A stretch of DNA of 5,545 nt from Campylobacteraceae bacterium (GCA_027023325.1 JALVVQ010000331.1:1-5545), one strand, 5' to 3'. Counted from the stretch's first letter, positions 1 to 5,545 are shown. Notes: generated by a model not told the origin, from the sequence alone. Program-made: numbers and translations.

Positions 1-69
1 ACAGAGCCAAACCCTCACAACCAAGACTACCTTCATATCAAAAAGTCCAAAATGGGGCACAGACTCTAG
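1..69 (+). CDS. ribA: GTP cyclohydrolase II, C-terminal end only (partial)
   Basis: The first 22 codons of the window, read in frame 1 to a TAG at 67-69, give a tail containing NPHNQDYLHIKKSKMGHRL. The NPHN..YL..KK.K.GH pattern is the characteristic end of GTP cyclohydrolase II, which opens GTP to the first riboflavin intermediate in the cytoplasm. The catalytic zinc-binding part lies outside the window. It therefore cannot be decided whether this is a standalone RibA or the C-terminal half of a fused RibBA. The stop is followed after one base by the rsmG start, so the two are probably co-transcribed and translationally coupled. The identification rests on a short but distinctive tail. Confidence 0.8.
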   Translation, partial: TEPNPHNQDYLHIKKSKMGHRL

Positions 70-70
70 G

Positions 71-655
71 ATGAATCTCTCACAACATCTCGCCAAAGCG
101 TCGATCAGCATCCCAGAAGAGACACAGCGAAAGCTCGAACAGTTTGCCGACCTCCTACATGAATGGAATCAGATTCACAACCTCACCGGTGCCAAAGATC
201 TCGATGCTATCTATGAGAATATCATAGACTCTCTCTATCCTGTCACTTTCATAGCAGAGCCCTCTTCATTGCTGGATGTCGGCACGGGTGCAGGGTTCCC
301 GGGGATGGCGCTAGGTATCTATTTTGACGAGACAGAAACGGTACTCTGTGAGCCACTAAACAAAAGGGCTTCTTTTTTGAAGTTTGTCATCATGGAACTG
401 GGACTCAAACACATCACGGTTGCCAAGATGAGAGTAGAGAAACTACAGCATGCTCCTTTTGCATTGATCAGCTCAAGAGCAGTCACAGACACGCAGCTCC
501 TGCTAAAACTCACCACAGAGGTCAGCGAGGAGACTACCCAATATCTCTTCTATAAAGGTGCACAGGTTTTCGATGAGATCAAAGCTTCGGACAATCAGCT
601 AAACTATGCTATAGTGTCCAGAGACAAACGAAACTATTTATGGATAAAAACATGA
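71..655 (+). CDS. rsmG: 16S rRNA (guanine527-N7)-methyltransferase RsmG
   Basis: This 194-residue cytoplasmic enzyme should transfer a methyl group from S-adenosylmethionine to N7 of G527 in 16S rRNA. In other bacteria loss of RsmG gives low-level streptomycin resistance. Visible family marks are EWNQIHNLTG at residues 31-40, the SAM-binding motif LLDVGTGAGFPG at 67-78, an acidic residue ending strand 2 followed by NKRASFLK (E94 to about 104), the conserved SSRAV at 134-138, and YKG near 161. The length is slightly below the E. coli protein (207), as is usual for compact homologues. The start at 71 lies one base after the ribA stop and has no good Shine-Dalgarno sequence, only AGG touching the ATG. 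Translation probably depends on ribosomes finishing ribA. Its end overlaps the next gene. Confidence 0.95.
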   Translation: MNLSQHLAKASISIPEETQRKLEQFADLLHEWNQIHNLTGAKDLDAIYENIIDSLYPVTFIAEPSSLLDVGTGAGFPGMALGIYFDETETVLCEPLNKRASFLKFVIMELGLKHITVAKMRVEKLQHAPFALISSRAVTDTQLLLKLTTEVSEETTQYLFYKGAQVFDEIKASDNQLNYAIVSRDKRNYLWIKT

Positions 656-867
656 TATTAAAATTGATTTTACTGGGTATTGTCATGGTAGCTGTATACA
701 GATTTCTAGGTGGCACTACCCCACTCACCTCTCCCAAAAAAGAGCAGAACGAAGGTGATGCCGACGCATTGGAAGAGTGCCATACCTGCGGTACCTATGT
801 CACACGCAGAGAGAGTATCATTGTCAAAGGAAAGTACTACTGTTCCAAAGAGTGCTTGCCAGGATAA
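640..867 (+). CDS. Small membrane-anchored Cys4 protein, PP0621 family
   Basis: This is a 75-residue protein, or 71 if it starts at the second ATG (652). A hydrophobic segment at about residues 6-22 should anchor it in the inner membrane. An acidic linker follows, then a C-terminal module with cysteines at 47, 50, 68 and 72 (CHTC and CSKEC, a CxxC-x17-CxxxC spacing) that looks like a small zinc ribbon. The layout matches the uncharacterised PP0621 family of short proteobacterial proteins; no biochemical role is known to me. The ATG at 652 forms the classic ATGA overlap with the rsmG stop and has GGA upstream, so it may be the true start. The ATG at 640 gives a 16-base overlap and has a poor ribosome site. 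Co-expression with rsmG is very likely. Confidence 0.8.
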   Translation: MDKNMILKLILLGIVMVAVYRFLGGTTPLTSPKKEQNEGDADALEECHTCGTYVTRRESIIVKGKYYCSKECLPG

Positions 868-872
868 AGGAG
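868..872 (+). promoter_or_regulatory. Strong ribosome binding site deciding the start at 878
   Basis: AGGAG lies just after the TAA of the small Cys4 protein (865-867) and five bases before ATG 878. It is the best Shine-Dalgarno sequence of the + strand block. It fixes the start of the 128-residue protein, although the same frame stays open upstream to an ATG at 710. Confidence 0.85.
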
Positions 873-877
873 AAATC

Positions 878-1264
878 ATGCTGATATTTGGACACCCTTG
901 GATACAAACACCCTCATTTAAAAAAGTATTTTTGCAAGAGGAGATTACCGGGGTCTCCTCCGGAGAGATCATTCTATTAGAACCGCTCAGTGACTCTATT
1001 GCCTTGGCACAGTATTGCCAGATGCAGCAGAAAAGCTTTTCGGTGACAGTCAATACCATTACAGAAGCGCTGTTTGCCAATGCATTAGGCAGTCGCTATA
1101 TCATCTGCCAGCAGGAAGATGCGGTCAAGATCCAATCTATTGCACAGGAGTATCTTTTTGATACCAAAGTCTTAACCCTCATCGCCAGCGAAAAGGAGAT
1201 CCAAAAGATGGCAGAACACGGCATCGATGGCGTGATCTTCTCTGAAGCAATCACGGTAGACTAA
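878..1264 (+). CDS. Conserved-looking hypothetical alpha/beta protein, 128 aa
   Basis: I do not recognise a named function. The protein begins MLIFGHPWIQ and alternates predicted strands and helices: EIILLEPL at 30-37, FSVTVNTITEALFANALGS at 54-72, RYIIC at 73-77, TKVLTLIASEKEIQKMAEHG at 96-115 and IDGVIF at 116-121. The rhythm of strand, helix with 'A..ALG', short strand, 'SEKEI..MAEHGIDGVI' resembles the second half of TIM barrels such as NadC or ThiE, but no catalytic motif is visible. No signal peptide or membrane segment is seen, so it is probably cytoplasmic. The start is set by AGGAG at 868-872; the longer open frame back to 710 runs through the preceding gene and reads as shadow sequence. 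It sits ten bases after the Cys4 gene and seven before the lipoprotein gene, evidently in the same operon. Confidence 0.8.
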   Translation: MLIFGHPWIQTPSFKKVFLQEEITGVSSGEIILLEPLSDSIALAQYCQMQQKSFSVTVNTITEALFANALGSRYIICQQEDAVKIQSIAQEYLFDTKVLTLIASEKEIQKMAEHGIDGVIFSEAITVD

Positions 1265-1271
1265 GTCCCCC

Positions 1272-1814
1272 ATGTGGCAATGGATATTCAGATTACTACT
1301 GCTTCTGTCTCTTACAGCCTGCAGCCCTCATTTTAACCCTGCACCAGTCAGCACACAAGAGCACGCACTCTATACGCAACTTAGCAAAACAGTAAAAGGC
1401 ATTAATGCCGCAGAGGCAAGACACCTCTCTAAAGAAGCGATCCTTTACAGTAGAGAATTGGCCACACAATATAAAGTTTCAACCCCACCTTTGGTGCATA
1501 ATTTTCTGGTCAATGTCGGCATGAAGCAGCGAGGGCTCTGCTACCAGTGGAGTGATGATCTCTATGCCCATCTTCAGTCTTTTCATTTCCGAAGCATACA
1601 GCTCAAACCTGTCGGTGCCAATATCAAAAAGTACTGGAGCGAACACAATGCTCTCGTAGTGCTGCCAAAACATGATGATACTATGCGCTATGGTGTACTG
1701 CTCGATCCTTGGAGAGGCTCAGGCAGACTCTATTTCGTACCGATTCTAAAAGATCCTGAATACAAATGGCGCATCAGAACAGACAGGTGCGCGGTCTATC
1801 AAAATGGCAAATAG
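1272..1814 (+). CDS. Predicted lipoprotein with possible Cys-His-Asp catalytic triad
   Basis: This 180-residue protein starts with an arginine and a hydrophobic run ending in the lipobox LTAC (Cys17), so it should be lipidated and exported to the inner or outer membrane. The mature part has a helical stretch (about 30-68), then RGLCYQWSDDL around Cys90, SEHNALVVL around His125, and GVLLDPWRGSG around Asp145. A Cys at a helix start, a His on a strand and an Asp on the next strand is the order seen in papain-like and transglutaminase-like folds. A hydrolase or transglutaminase-like role is therefore possible, but it is inferred from motif order only. I do not know a named family for it. Another Cys (173) lies near the end. 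The start has no clear Shine-Dalgarno sequence and probably relies on coupling to the gene seven bases upstream. The 3' end overlaps convergent pabB by 16 bases. Confidence 0.8.
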   Translation: MWQWIFRLLLLLSLTACSPHFNPAPVSTQEHALYTQLSKTVKGINAAEARHLSKEAILYSRELATQYKVSTPPLVHNFLVNVGMKQRGLCYQWSDDLYAHLQSFHFRSIQLKPVGANIKKYWSEHNALVVLPKHDDTMRYGVLLDPWRGSGRLYFVPILKDPEYKWRIRTDRCAVYQNGK

Positions 1815-2770
1815 ATTTTATCGATCAGCTCTTCATACTCAGATTGGGCATCTGAATCTATGGTGATACCACCACCACTCTTGTAATAGAGTTTCCCCTC
1901 CTGCTGCTCTATAAAGCGTATCATCACCCCACTTCTCAGATTCTCCCCATCAAAGACCCCAAATACCCCTGTATAAAAGTCCCTCTCGTAGGTTTCGACA
2001 CGCCCTATGATCTCTACAGTACTTCGCTTGGGGGTACCCGTGGTAGAGCCTGCAGGGAGCATCTGAGAAAGCATCTTACCCATACTATCTCTCCAATCTT
2101 CAGGCAATTTTGCGCTAATCTTTGAACTCACCTGTAGGAGTGTCTTGTCTCCTGCTTTAACCTTCTCTATATACCGAAATCTCTCGACCCGCACTTCACT
2201 CCCTACCATTCCCAGATCATTACGCATCAAATCGACAATCATCACATGCTCTGCCATCTCTTTGTCATTGGCAAGAATCTGTGCTTCGGCATCAGGAAGC
2301 GTCGCATCGATAGTACCTTTCATTGGATAAGTGGAGATAGTATCATCTTCGATCTCAATAAATCTCTCAGGAGAAAAACAGATGAACTGATCTTTGAAAT
2401 AAAGTTTGAACTTGGCTTTGGCATAGGTAAATATCTCTTTGAGGGAGAAGCTGCTTTCTATAGGGGTCTTGCAGGTGAGATTGAGCAGATAGGTGTTGCC
2501 AAAGCGTATCTCTTCGAGTATCTTGTCCAGCTTCTTGTGGTATGTTTCAAAAGAGGCCGGATGTTTGAAAAAGGTATACGATTCTGTGCATTTTTTAACA
2601 GAATAGTTTCGCCACTCTTCCAGCTTATAATCGATATCACTGTCCAGATTCTCCAGTGGCTGTGCGAAGATCTTCTGCTTGTCATAGGAAATGACAAAGA
2701 GAAAGGGTATACACTGCTTTCCAAGCGTATTCACCCTCTCAAATCCCTCCTTCTCATCAAGCCAATGCAT
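1799..2770 (-). CDS. pabB: Aminodeoxychorismate synthase component I (PabB)
   Basis: This enzyme converts chorismate and ammonia to 4-amino-4-deoxychorismate, the precursor of p-aminobenzoate for folate. The chorismate-binding domain is complete: SPERF at 133-137, PMKGT at 149-153, EHVMIVDLMRNDL at 174-186, MLPAGSTTGTPK at 237-248, RDFYTG at 263-268 and SGGGITIDS at 298-306. Lys151 in PMKGT is the nucleophilic lysine of PabB; anthranilate synthases (TrpE) have alanine there, which supports PabB over TrpE. At 323 residues it is the short form without a fused glutaminase or lyase; no pabA or pabC is seen here. I chose ATG 2770 because GGAG lies six bases upstream. In-frame ATG 2776 and TTG 2782 are alternatives (325 or 327 residues). 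It follows pyrB by 42 bases, probably on the same transcript. Confidence 0.93.
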   Translation of the reverse strand: MHWLDEKEGFERVNTLGKQCIPFLFVISYDKQKIFAQPLENLDSDIDYKLEEWRNYSVKKCTESYTFFKHPASFETYHKKLDKILEEIRFGNTYLLNLTCKTPIESSFSLKEIFTYAKAKFKLYFKDQFICFSPERFIEIEDDTISTYPMKGTIDATLPDAEAQILANDKEMAEHVMIVDLMRNDLGMVGSEVRVERFRYIEKVKAGDKTLLQVSSKISAKLPEDWRDSMGKMLSQMLPAGSTTGTPKRSTVEIIGRVETYERDFYTGVFGVFDGENLRSGVMIRFIEQQEGKLYYKSGGGITIDSDAQSEYEELIDKIYLPF

Positions 2771-2776
2771 GCCCAT

Positions 2777-2780
2777 CTCC
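2777..2780 (-). promoter_or_regulatory. pabB: Ribosome binding site of pabB
   Basis: Read on the minus strand, GGAG sits six bases before ATG 2770. It overlaps the alternative TTG start (2782) and directly abuts the alternative ATG (2776), so it can serve only the 2770 start. This is the reason for the shorter pabB call. Confidence 0.65.
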
Positions 2781-2812
2781 AAAAGATGATTCAGGAAAAG
2801 TCATCGTAATAT

Positions 2813-3694
2813 TTACGAATCCAGCAAGAGCAGTTTCAAAATAGCCATTCTGACATAGACCCCATTCTTGACCTGCTCCAGCACTTTGCATCGGGGATCA
2901 TCCAGCATTTCATCTGAGATATCAATATTGCGCATCACAGGACCTGGATGCATAAGCAGGATATCTCTTTCCCCCATGCGCTCTTTGGTCACACAGTACT
3001 CTTTGGCATAAGCGTCATAGTCTTCAAAATGTGGAGTCTCATGGCGCTCCAACTGTGCACGAAGACTCATGACCACATCCACCTGATCTAGCACCTCATC
3101 CAGTGATGTGTACTGTGGGAGGTCATCTCTGTCTGGCATAAACTGCTTGGGTGCCACCAAGACTACTTTCATGCCCATGCGGGTAAACAAACGAATCCCC
3201 GAACTTGCTACTCTTGAACTCACTACATCCCCAATGATGGCAATGGTCTTGCCCTGCACCTCTCCACCAAAGTGCTCCAGCATCGTAAAATAGTCCAAAA
3301 GTGCCTGCGTAGGATGGGCATAGTTGCCAGCACCCGCATTGATGACAGGCGTCACCTGCATATCTGCCAGCATTTGAGGTGTATCATTCTCGGAGTGTCG
3401 CACGACCACCGCATCAGGCTCCATCGCACACAGTGTCGTGAAGGTATCCTCCAGCGTCTCACCTTTGCCCGTAGAGCTCTTGGAAGGGTCAAACAATACC
3501 ATTGCCGCCCCGAGACGCTTTCCTGCGATTTCAAAGGAGCTACGGGTTCTGGTGGATTTCTCAAAAAAGAGTGTCACGATGACTTTATCTCTTAAGAGCA
3601 AGGGGGGTCGCTTCTGCTTAAAAGATTTTGCATCTTCCATAATCTGTGTTATTTGAGCCAGCGGAAACTGATCTGTGTCTACCAAATGCTGCAT
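2813..3694 (-). CDS. pyrB: Aspartate carbamoyltransferase catalytic subunit (PyrB)
   Basis: This cytoplasmic enzyme joins carbamoyl phosphate and aspartate to N-carbamoyl-aspartate, the committed step of pyrimidine synthesis. The 293 residues carry the whole set of signatures: carbamoyl-phosphate loop STRTR at 47-51 followed by SSFE, the SxxxGKGET loop with Lys77 (the equivalent of E. coli Lys84), RH at 99-100, HPTQALLDYF at 127-136, GDVVSSRVASS at 155-165, RAQLER at 212-217 and HPGP at 249-252 with R255. No pyrI regulatory gene is adjacent and the length fits an unregulated or differently assembled catalytic trimer. The start ATG 3694 has GGAG seven bases upstream (3702-3705) and a TATAAT box just before it. 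It is the first gene of a likely pyrB-pabB operon. I see no pyrR site or leader peptide in the short 5' region. Confidence 0.97.
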   Translation of the reverse strand: MQHLVDTDQFPLAQITQIMEDAKSFKQKRPPLLLRDKVIVTLFFEKSTRTRSSFEIAGKRLGAAMVLFDPSKSSTGKGETLEDTFTTLCAMEPDAVVVRHSENDTPQMLADMQVTPVINAGAGNYAHPTQALLDYFTMLEHFGGEVQGKTIAIIGDVVSSRVASSGIRLFTRMGMKVVLVAPKQFMPDRDDLPQYTSLDEVLDQVDVVMSLRAQLERHETPHFEDYDAYAKEYCVTKERMGERDILLMHPGPVMRNIDISDEMLDDPRCKVLEQVKNGVYVRMAILKLLLLDS

Positions 3695-3701
3695 AAAGTC
3701 A

Positions 3702-3705
3702 CTCC
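3702..3705 (-). promoter_or_regulatory. pyrB: Ribosome binding site of pyrB
   Basis: GGAG on the minus strand ends seven bases before ATG 3694. It supports that start; the first residues (MQHLVDTDQF) also fit the family's N-terminus. Confidence 0.75.
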
Positions 3706-3720
3706 AAAATAAGTTTTTAC

Positions 3721-3726
3721 ATTATA
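3721..3726 (-). promoter_or_regulatory. Candidate -10 box of the pyrB-pabB promoter
   Basis: In the 40-base gap between sulP and pyrB the minus strand reads CAGCTATAATGTAAAAAC, containing a perfect TATAAT. Transcription would start near 3714, giving a leader of about 20 bases, too short for an attenuator. The -35 position falls inside the end of sulP (GTGAGA at 3744-3749) and is a poor match. Weak -35 boxes are common for the housekeeping sigma factor in Campylobacterota, so the promoter is plausible. Confidence 0.6.
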
Positions 3727-3734
3727 GCTGAATA

Positions 3735-5315
3735 TCAATAATCTCTCACCACTTTGTAGGTCGGATCATCCTCTTCGTAGCTACAAAACGGGCCTGCGAT
3801 TTTCAGCGTCTTTTTACAATCTTCCGAAAGGTGTCTCAGCGTAATTTTCTTGCCAGCTTTTTTATACTTTTGGGTCAGAGCATCAATCGCCTCTGCCCCG
3901 GAGCTGTCCATGACCCGTGCTTTTTTAAAGTCTATCACCACACTGTCAGGATCATTTTCCAGGTCAAACTGCTCATTAAATGAGGTGACAGATGCGAAGA
4001 AAAGAGGGCCATCCATCTCATACACCCTCTTACCTCCCTCCTCTGTCGTATGGGCAAAGATCCGGGCATGTTCCCAGGCAAATACCAATGCAGAGATAAT
4101 GACCCCTGCAATCACTGCCACTGCCAGATCATAATAGACGGTAATAATCGTCACAACAACCAAGACAAAGACATCACTTTTGGGCATGTGGCGGATACGC
4201 TTAAGTGAAGAGAACTCAAAGGTACCGATACTGACCATAAACATGATTCCTACCAATACTGCCACAGGGATCGCTGCAATCACACCCGAAAAGTTTACTA
4301 CCAACATAATAAGAAACACTGCTGCGGTAAAAGAGGAGAGTCTGCCAAGACCTCCTGAAGTAAAATTGATAACAGACTGACCAATCATCGCACACCCAGC
4401 CATACCACCAAAGAGTCCTGAAGTCGTGTTGCCTATACCCAATGCAACGCACTCTTTATTCCCTGATCCCCGCTTGCCGCCCATCTCATCCAATACAGAA
4501 AGTGTCAGTAGCGATTCGATCAGTCCCACCAATGCCACAATGACCGCTATCGGTAGTATCACCATCATCGTCTGCCAGCCAAATAGCGTACCGTCTGGCA
4601 TGACGAAACTAGGCATAGACACAGAGGAGAGATCCGCCAGATCACCGACTGTCTTGGTGTCAATATGTCCAAAATAGACTGCCAATGTCGCCACAATGAT
4701 CGCCACCAATCCTGCTGGTACTGCCTTGCTAACCTTAGGCAGAAAATGCATCGTTGCCATCGTGGCAATGATAATCACATACATCGTACTGTTCTCTGAA
4801 AGGCTTGCTTTCACAAGTGCCATCCAAGAGTGATACTGTTCAGGGTGCGCCGGTGCCAAAAATGGGAGTTGCGCCAGCGCGATCACGATCGCCAGACCAT
4901 TGACAAAGCCAAACAGCGCCGGCTGAGGCACCAAACGGATAAACTTCCCCAACCTCAGCATGCCGATAGCAATCTGAATCACACCTGCAATAACAGAGGT
5001 GAGCAAAATCATATGCAATACCATCATCGAAAGTGCTTCTTTGTCCAGTTCAGGATAATGCTGCTTGACCCAAAGCCCCAAAGAGACAAAGACTACCGCC
5101 ACAGAGCCGGTAGCTCCAGAAATCATCCCCGGTTTACCACCCAGAATCGCTGTAACTAGTCCAATAATAAAAGCGCCATAGAGTCCCACCACCGGCGATA
5201 CACCAGCAATAAATGAAAAAGCAATCGCCTCTGGCACCAACGCCACAGCAACCAGTGCACCAGAGAGAATATCATTTTTGATATTCTGATTTGAATAATT
5301 TTGGATAGTAAACAT
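3735..5315 (-). CDS. SulP-family anion transporter with STAS domain
   Basis: This 526-residue inner-membrane protein belongs to the SulP (SLC26-like) family, whose bacterial members import sulfate, bicarbonate or dicarboxylates. The N-terminal core has about a dozen hydrophobic segments between residues 15 and 415. It includes the family signature region VPEAIAFSFIAGVSPVVGLY at 27-46, SGATGSVAVVF at 66-76 and GLIESLLTL at 264-272. From about 430 a cytoplasmic STAS domain follows (GPLFFAS at 436-442, VVIDFKKARVMDSSGAEAID at 459-478). The substrate cannot be told from sequence; no sulfate-assimilation or carbonic anhydrase gene is adjacent. The start ATG 5315 has GGGA five bases upstream and fits the short cytoplasmic N-terminus (MFTIQNYSNQ). 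It is flanked by its own 5' gap and by the pyrB promoter, so it is probably expressed alone. Confidence 0.94.
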   Translation of the reverse strand: MFTIQNYSNQNIKNDILSGALVAVALVPEAIAFSFIAGVSPVVGLYGAFIIGLVTAILGGKPGMISGATGSVAVVFVSLGLWVKQHYPELDKEALSMMVLHMILLTSVIAGVIQIAIGMLRLGKFIRLVPQPALFGFVNGLAIVIALAQLPFLAPAHPEQYHSWMALVKASLSENSTMYVIIIATMATMHFLPKVSKAVPAGLVAIIVATLAVYFGHIDTKTVGDLADLSSVSMPSFVMPDGTLFGWQTMMVILPIAVIVALVGLIESLLTLSVLDEMGGKRGSGNKECVALGIGNTTSGLFGGMAGCAMIGQSVINFTSGGLGRLSSFTAAVFLIMLVVNFSGVIAAIPVAVLVGIMFMVSIGTFEFSSLKRIRHMPKSDVFVLVVVTIITVYYDLAVAVIAGVIISALVFAWEHARIFAHTTEEGGKRVYEMDGPLFFASVTSFNEQFDLENDPDSVVIDFKKARVMDSSGAEAIDALTQKYKKAGKKITLRHLSEDCKKTLKIAGPFCSYEEDDPTYKVVRDY

Positions 5316-5351
5316 GTATGTCCCGTGTTTTGAGGATAAATAAGCTGGGGA

Positions 5352-5357
5352 ATTTTA
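5352..5357 (-). promoter_or_regulatory. Weak candidate -10 box upstream of the SulP gene
   Basis: TAAAAT on the minus strand (one mismatch to TATAAT) lies 36 bases before the SulP start, within AACAAGATAAAATTCCCC. No clear -35 box is present. The alternative is readthrough from the dodecin gene past the imperfect terminator. Confidence 0.35.
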
Positions 5358-5367
5358 TCTTGTTAGA

Positions 5368-5398
5368 CTTAAGGAAACCTCCAGCAAGGTGCCAGAGG
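5368..5398 (-). terminator. Probable terminator of the dodecin-like gene
   Basis: On the minus strand, starting eight bases after the dodecin stop, CCTCTGGC (5398-5391) and GCTGGAGG (5385-5378) pair over an ACCTT loop. This makes an 8-bp stem with two G-T wobbles, followed by TTTCCTT. The stem position and GC content fit an intrinsic terminator, but the T-tract is interrupted and short, so termination may be partial. The rest of the 90-base gap holds only the weak promoter candidate and the SulP ribosome site. Confidence 0.55.
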
Positions 5399-5405
5399 CT
5401 ATATT

Positions 5406-5545
5406 TTACTTCTTTTTCTTGATTAAAAACGAGATCTTAGCATTAATACGATACTTGACAATTTTACTGCCTTCTACTTTGGCGCTCATGTTCACGATAT
5501 TGATAGACTTTACATTGTCCACAGATTTACTCGCTGCCTTGACCG
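5406..5545 (-). CDS. Dodecin-like protein, C-terminal part (5' end outside window)
   Basis: The minus strand is open from the window edge to a TAA at 5408-5406 and gives 45 residues: VKAASKSVDNVKSIN, then SAKVEGSKIVKYRINAKISF near the end, and a basic LIKKKK tail. The pattern 'A...VdN(I/V)kS....V.(d)GkI..YR(V/I)..KISF' is that of the dodecin family, small beta-alpha-beta-beta proteins that form dodecamers storing riboflavin or FMN in the cytoplasm. The N-terminal strand and first half of the helix are beyond the window. No tryptophan occurs in the visible part, although canonical dodecins stack the flavin on a tryptophan in the segment after VDN. Flavin binding is therefore uncertain. A hairpin terminator follows, which suggests a monocistronic gene. 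Confidence 0.8.
   Translation of the reverse strand, partial: VKAASKSVDNVKSINIVNMSAKVEGSKIVKYRINAKISFLIKKKK

Noticed and set aside
710..877. Upstream in-frame extension of the 128-residue protein to an ATG at 710
   Set aside because: It would overlap the Cys4 gene almost entirely, its residues have no family-like pattern, and AGGAG at 868-872 clearly serves ATG 878.
706..1080. Minus-strand open frame of 124 codons across the Cys4 and 128-residue genes
   Set aside because: It is antisense to two tightly spaced genes with good start signals and shows no recognisable protein features.
1794..1825. AT-rich inverted repeat (TCTAT...ATAGA, AAAAT...ATTTT) at the convergent gene ends as a bidirectional terminator
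   Set aside because: The stems are only about five bases, AT-rich and mutually exclusive, and they lie within coding sequence, so they are too weak to call.
2757..2804. A 15-codon reading frame (MTFPESSFGDGHALA) on the minus strand between pyrB and pabB, overlapping the pabB start
   Set aside because: It has no Shine-Dalgarno sequence and a length expected by chance. It could be a leader peptide or a relic of a frameshifted pabB N-terminus, but nothing supports either reading.
2246..2809. Long + strand open frame of 187 codons opposite pabB
   Set aside because: It lies antisense to a gene with full PabB motifs, lacks a ribosome site and domain pattern, and is a shadow of the real gene's codon use.
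4830..5159. Plus-strand open frame of 109 codons opposite the SulP gene
   Set aside because: Its Arg/Gln/His-rich composition is that of the reverse strand of a membrane-protein gene; there is no start signal.

Overview
The window looks like ordinary chromosomal DNA from a bacterium of the Campylobacterota (Epsilonproteobacteria), most likely a Sulfurovum- or Sulfurimonas-like sulfur oxidiser. This is inferred from protein style (a compact RsmG, a standalone short PabB, an epsilon-type PyrB ending in HPGPVMRN), tight gene packing and moderate GC. No database search was possible. I see no mobile element, tRNA, rRNA, CRISPR array or phage gene.

Left block, + strand, 1-1814. This is a compact run of five genes. 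It starts with the last 22 codons of ribA (GTP cyclohydrolase II) and rsmG (16S rRNA G527 methyltransferase), which begins one base after the ribA stop. Next come a small membrane-anchored four-cysteine protein of the PP0621 type, which overlaps rsmG, and an unrecognised 128-residue alpha/beta protein with a strong ribosome binding site. A lipoprotein with a possible Cys-His-Asp catalytic triad closes the run. The spacing suggests one transcript whose promoter lies upstream of the window.

Right block, - strand, 1799-5545, read right to left. It holds the end of a dodecin-like gene, a 90-base gap with a hairpin terminator and a weak promoter candidate, a SulP-family anion transporter with a C-terminal STAS domain, a 40-base gap carrying a perfect TATAAT box, pyrB (aspartate carbamoyltransferase catalytic chain), and pabB (aminodeoxychorismate synthase component I). 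pyrB and pabB probably form a two-gene operon joining the first committed pyrimidine step to the p-aminobenzoate branch of folate synthesis. The two blocks converge, and the lipoprotein and pabB reading frames overlap tail-to-tail by 16 bases with no terminator between them.

Most of the window is housekeeping metabolism (riboflavin, rRNA modification, pyrimidine, folate, anion transport). The parts worth a second look are the uncharacterised trio behind rsmG, above all the triad-bearing lipoprotein, and the dodecin-like protein that lacks the flavin-stacking tryptophan. I found no convincing evidence of a wholly new multi-gene system.
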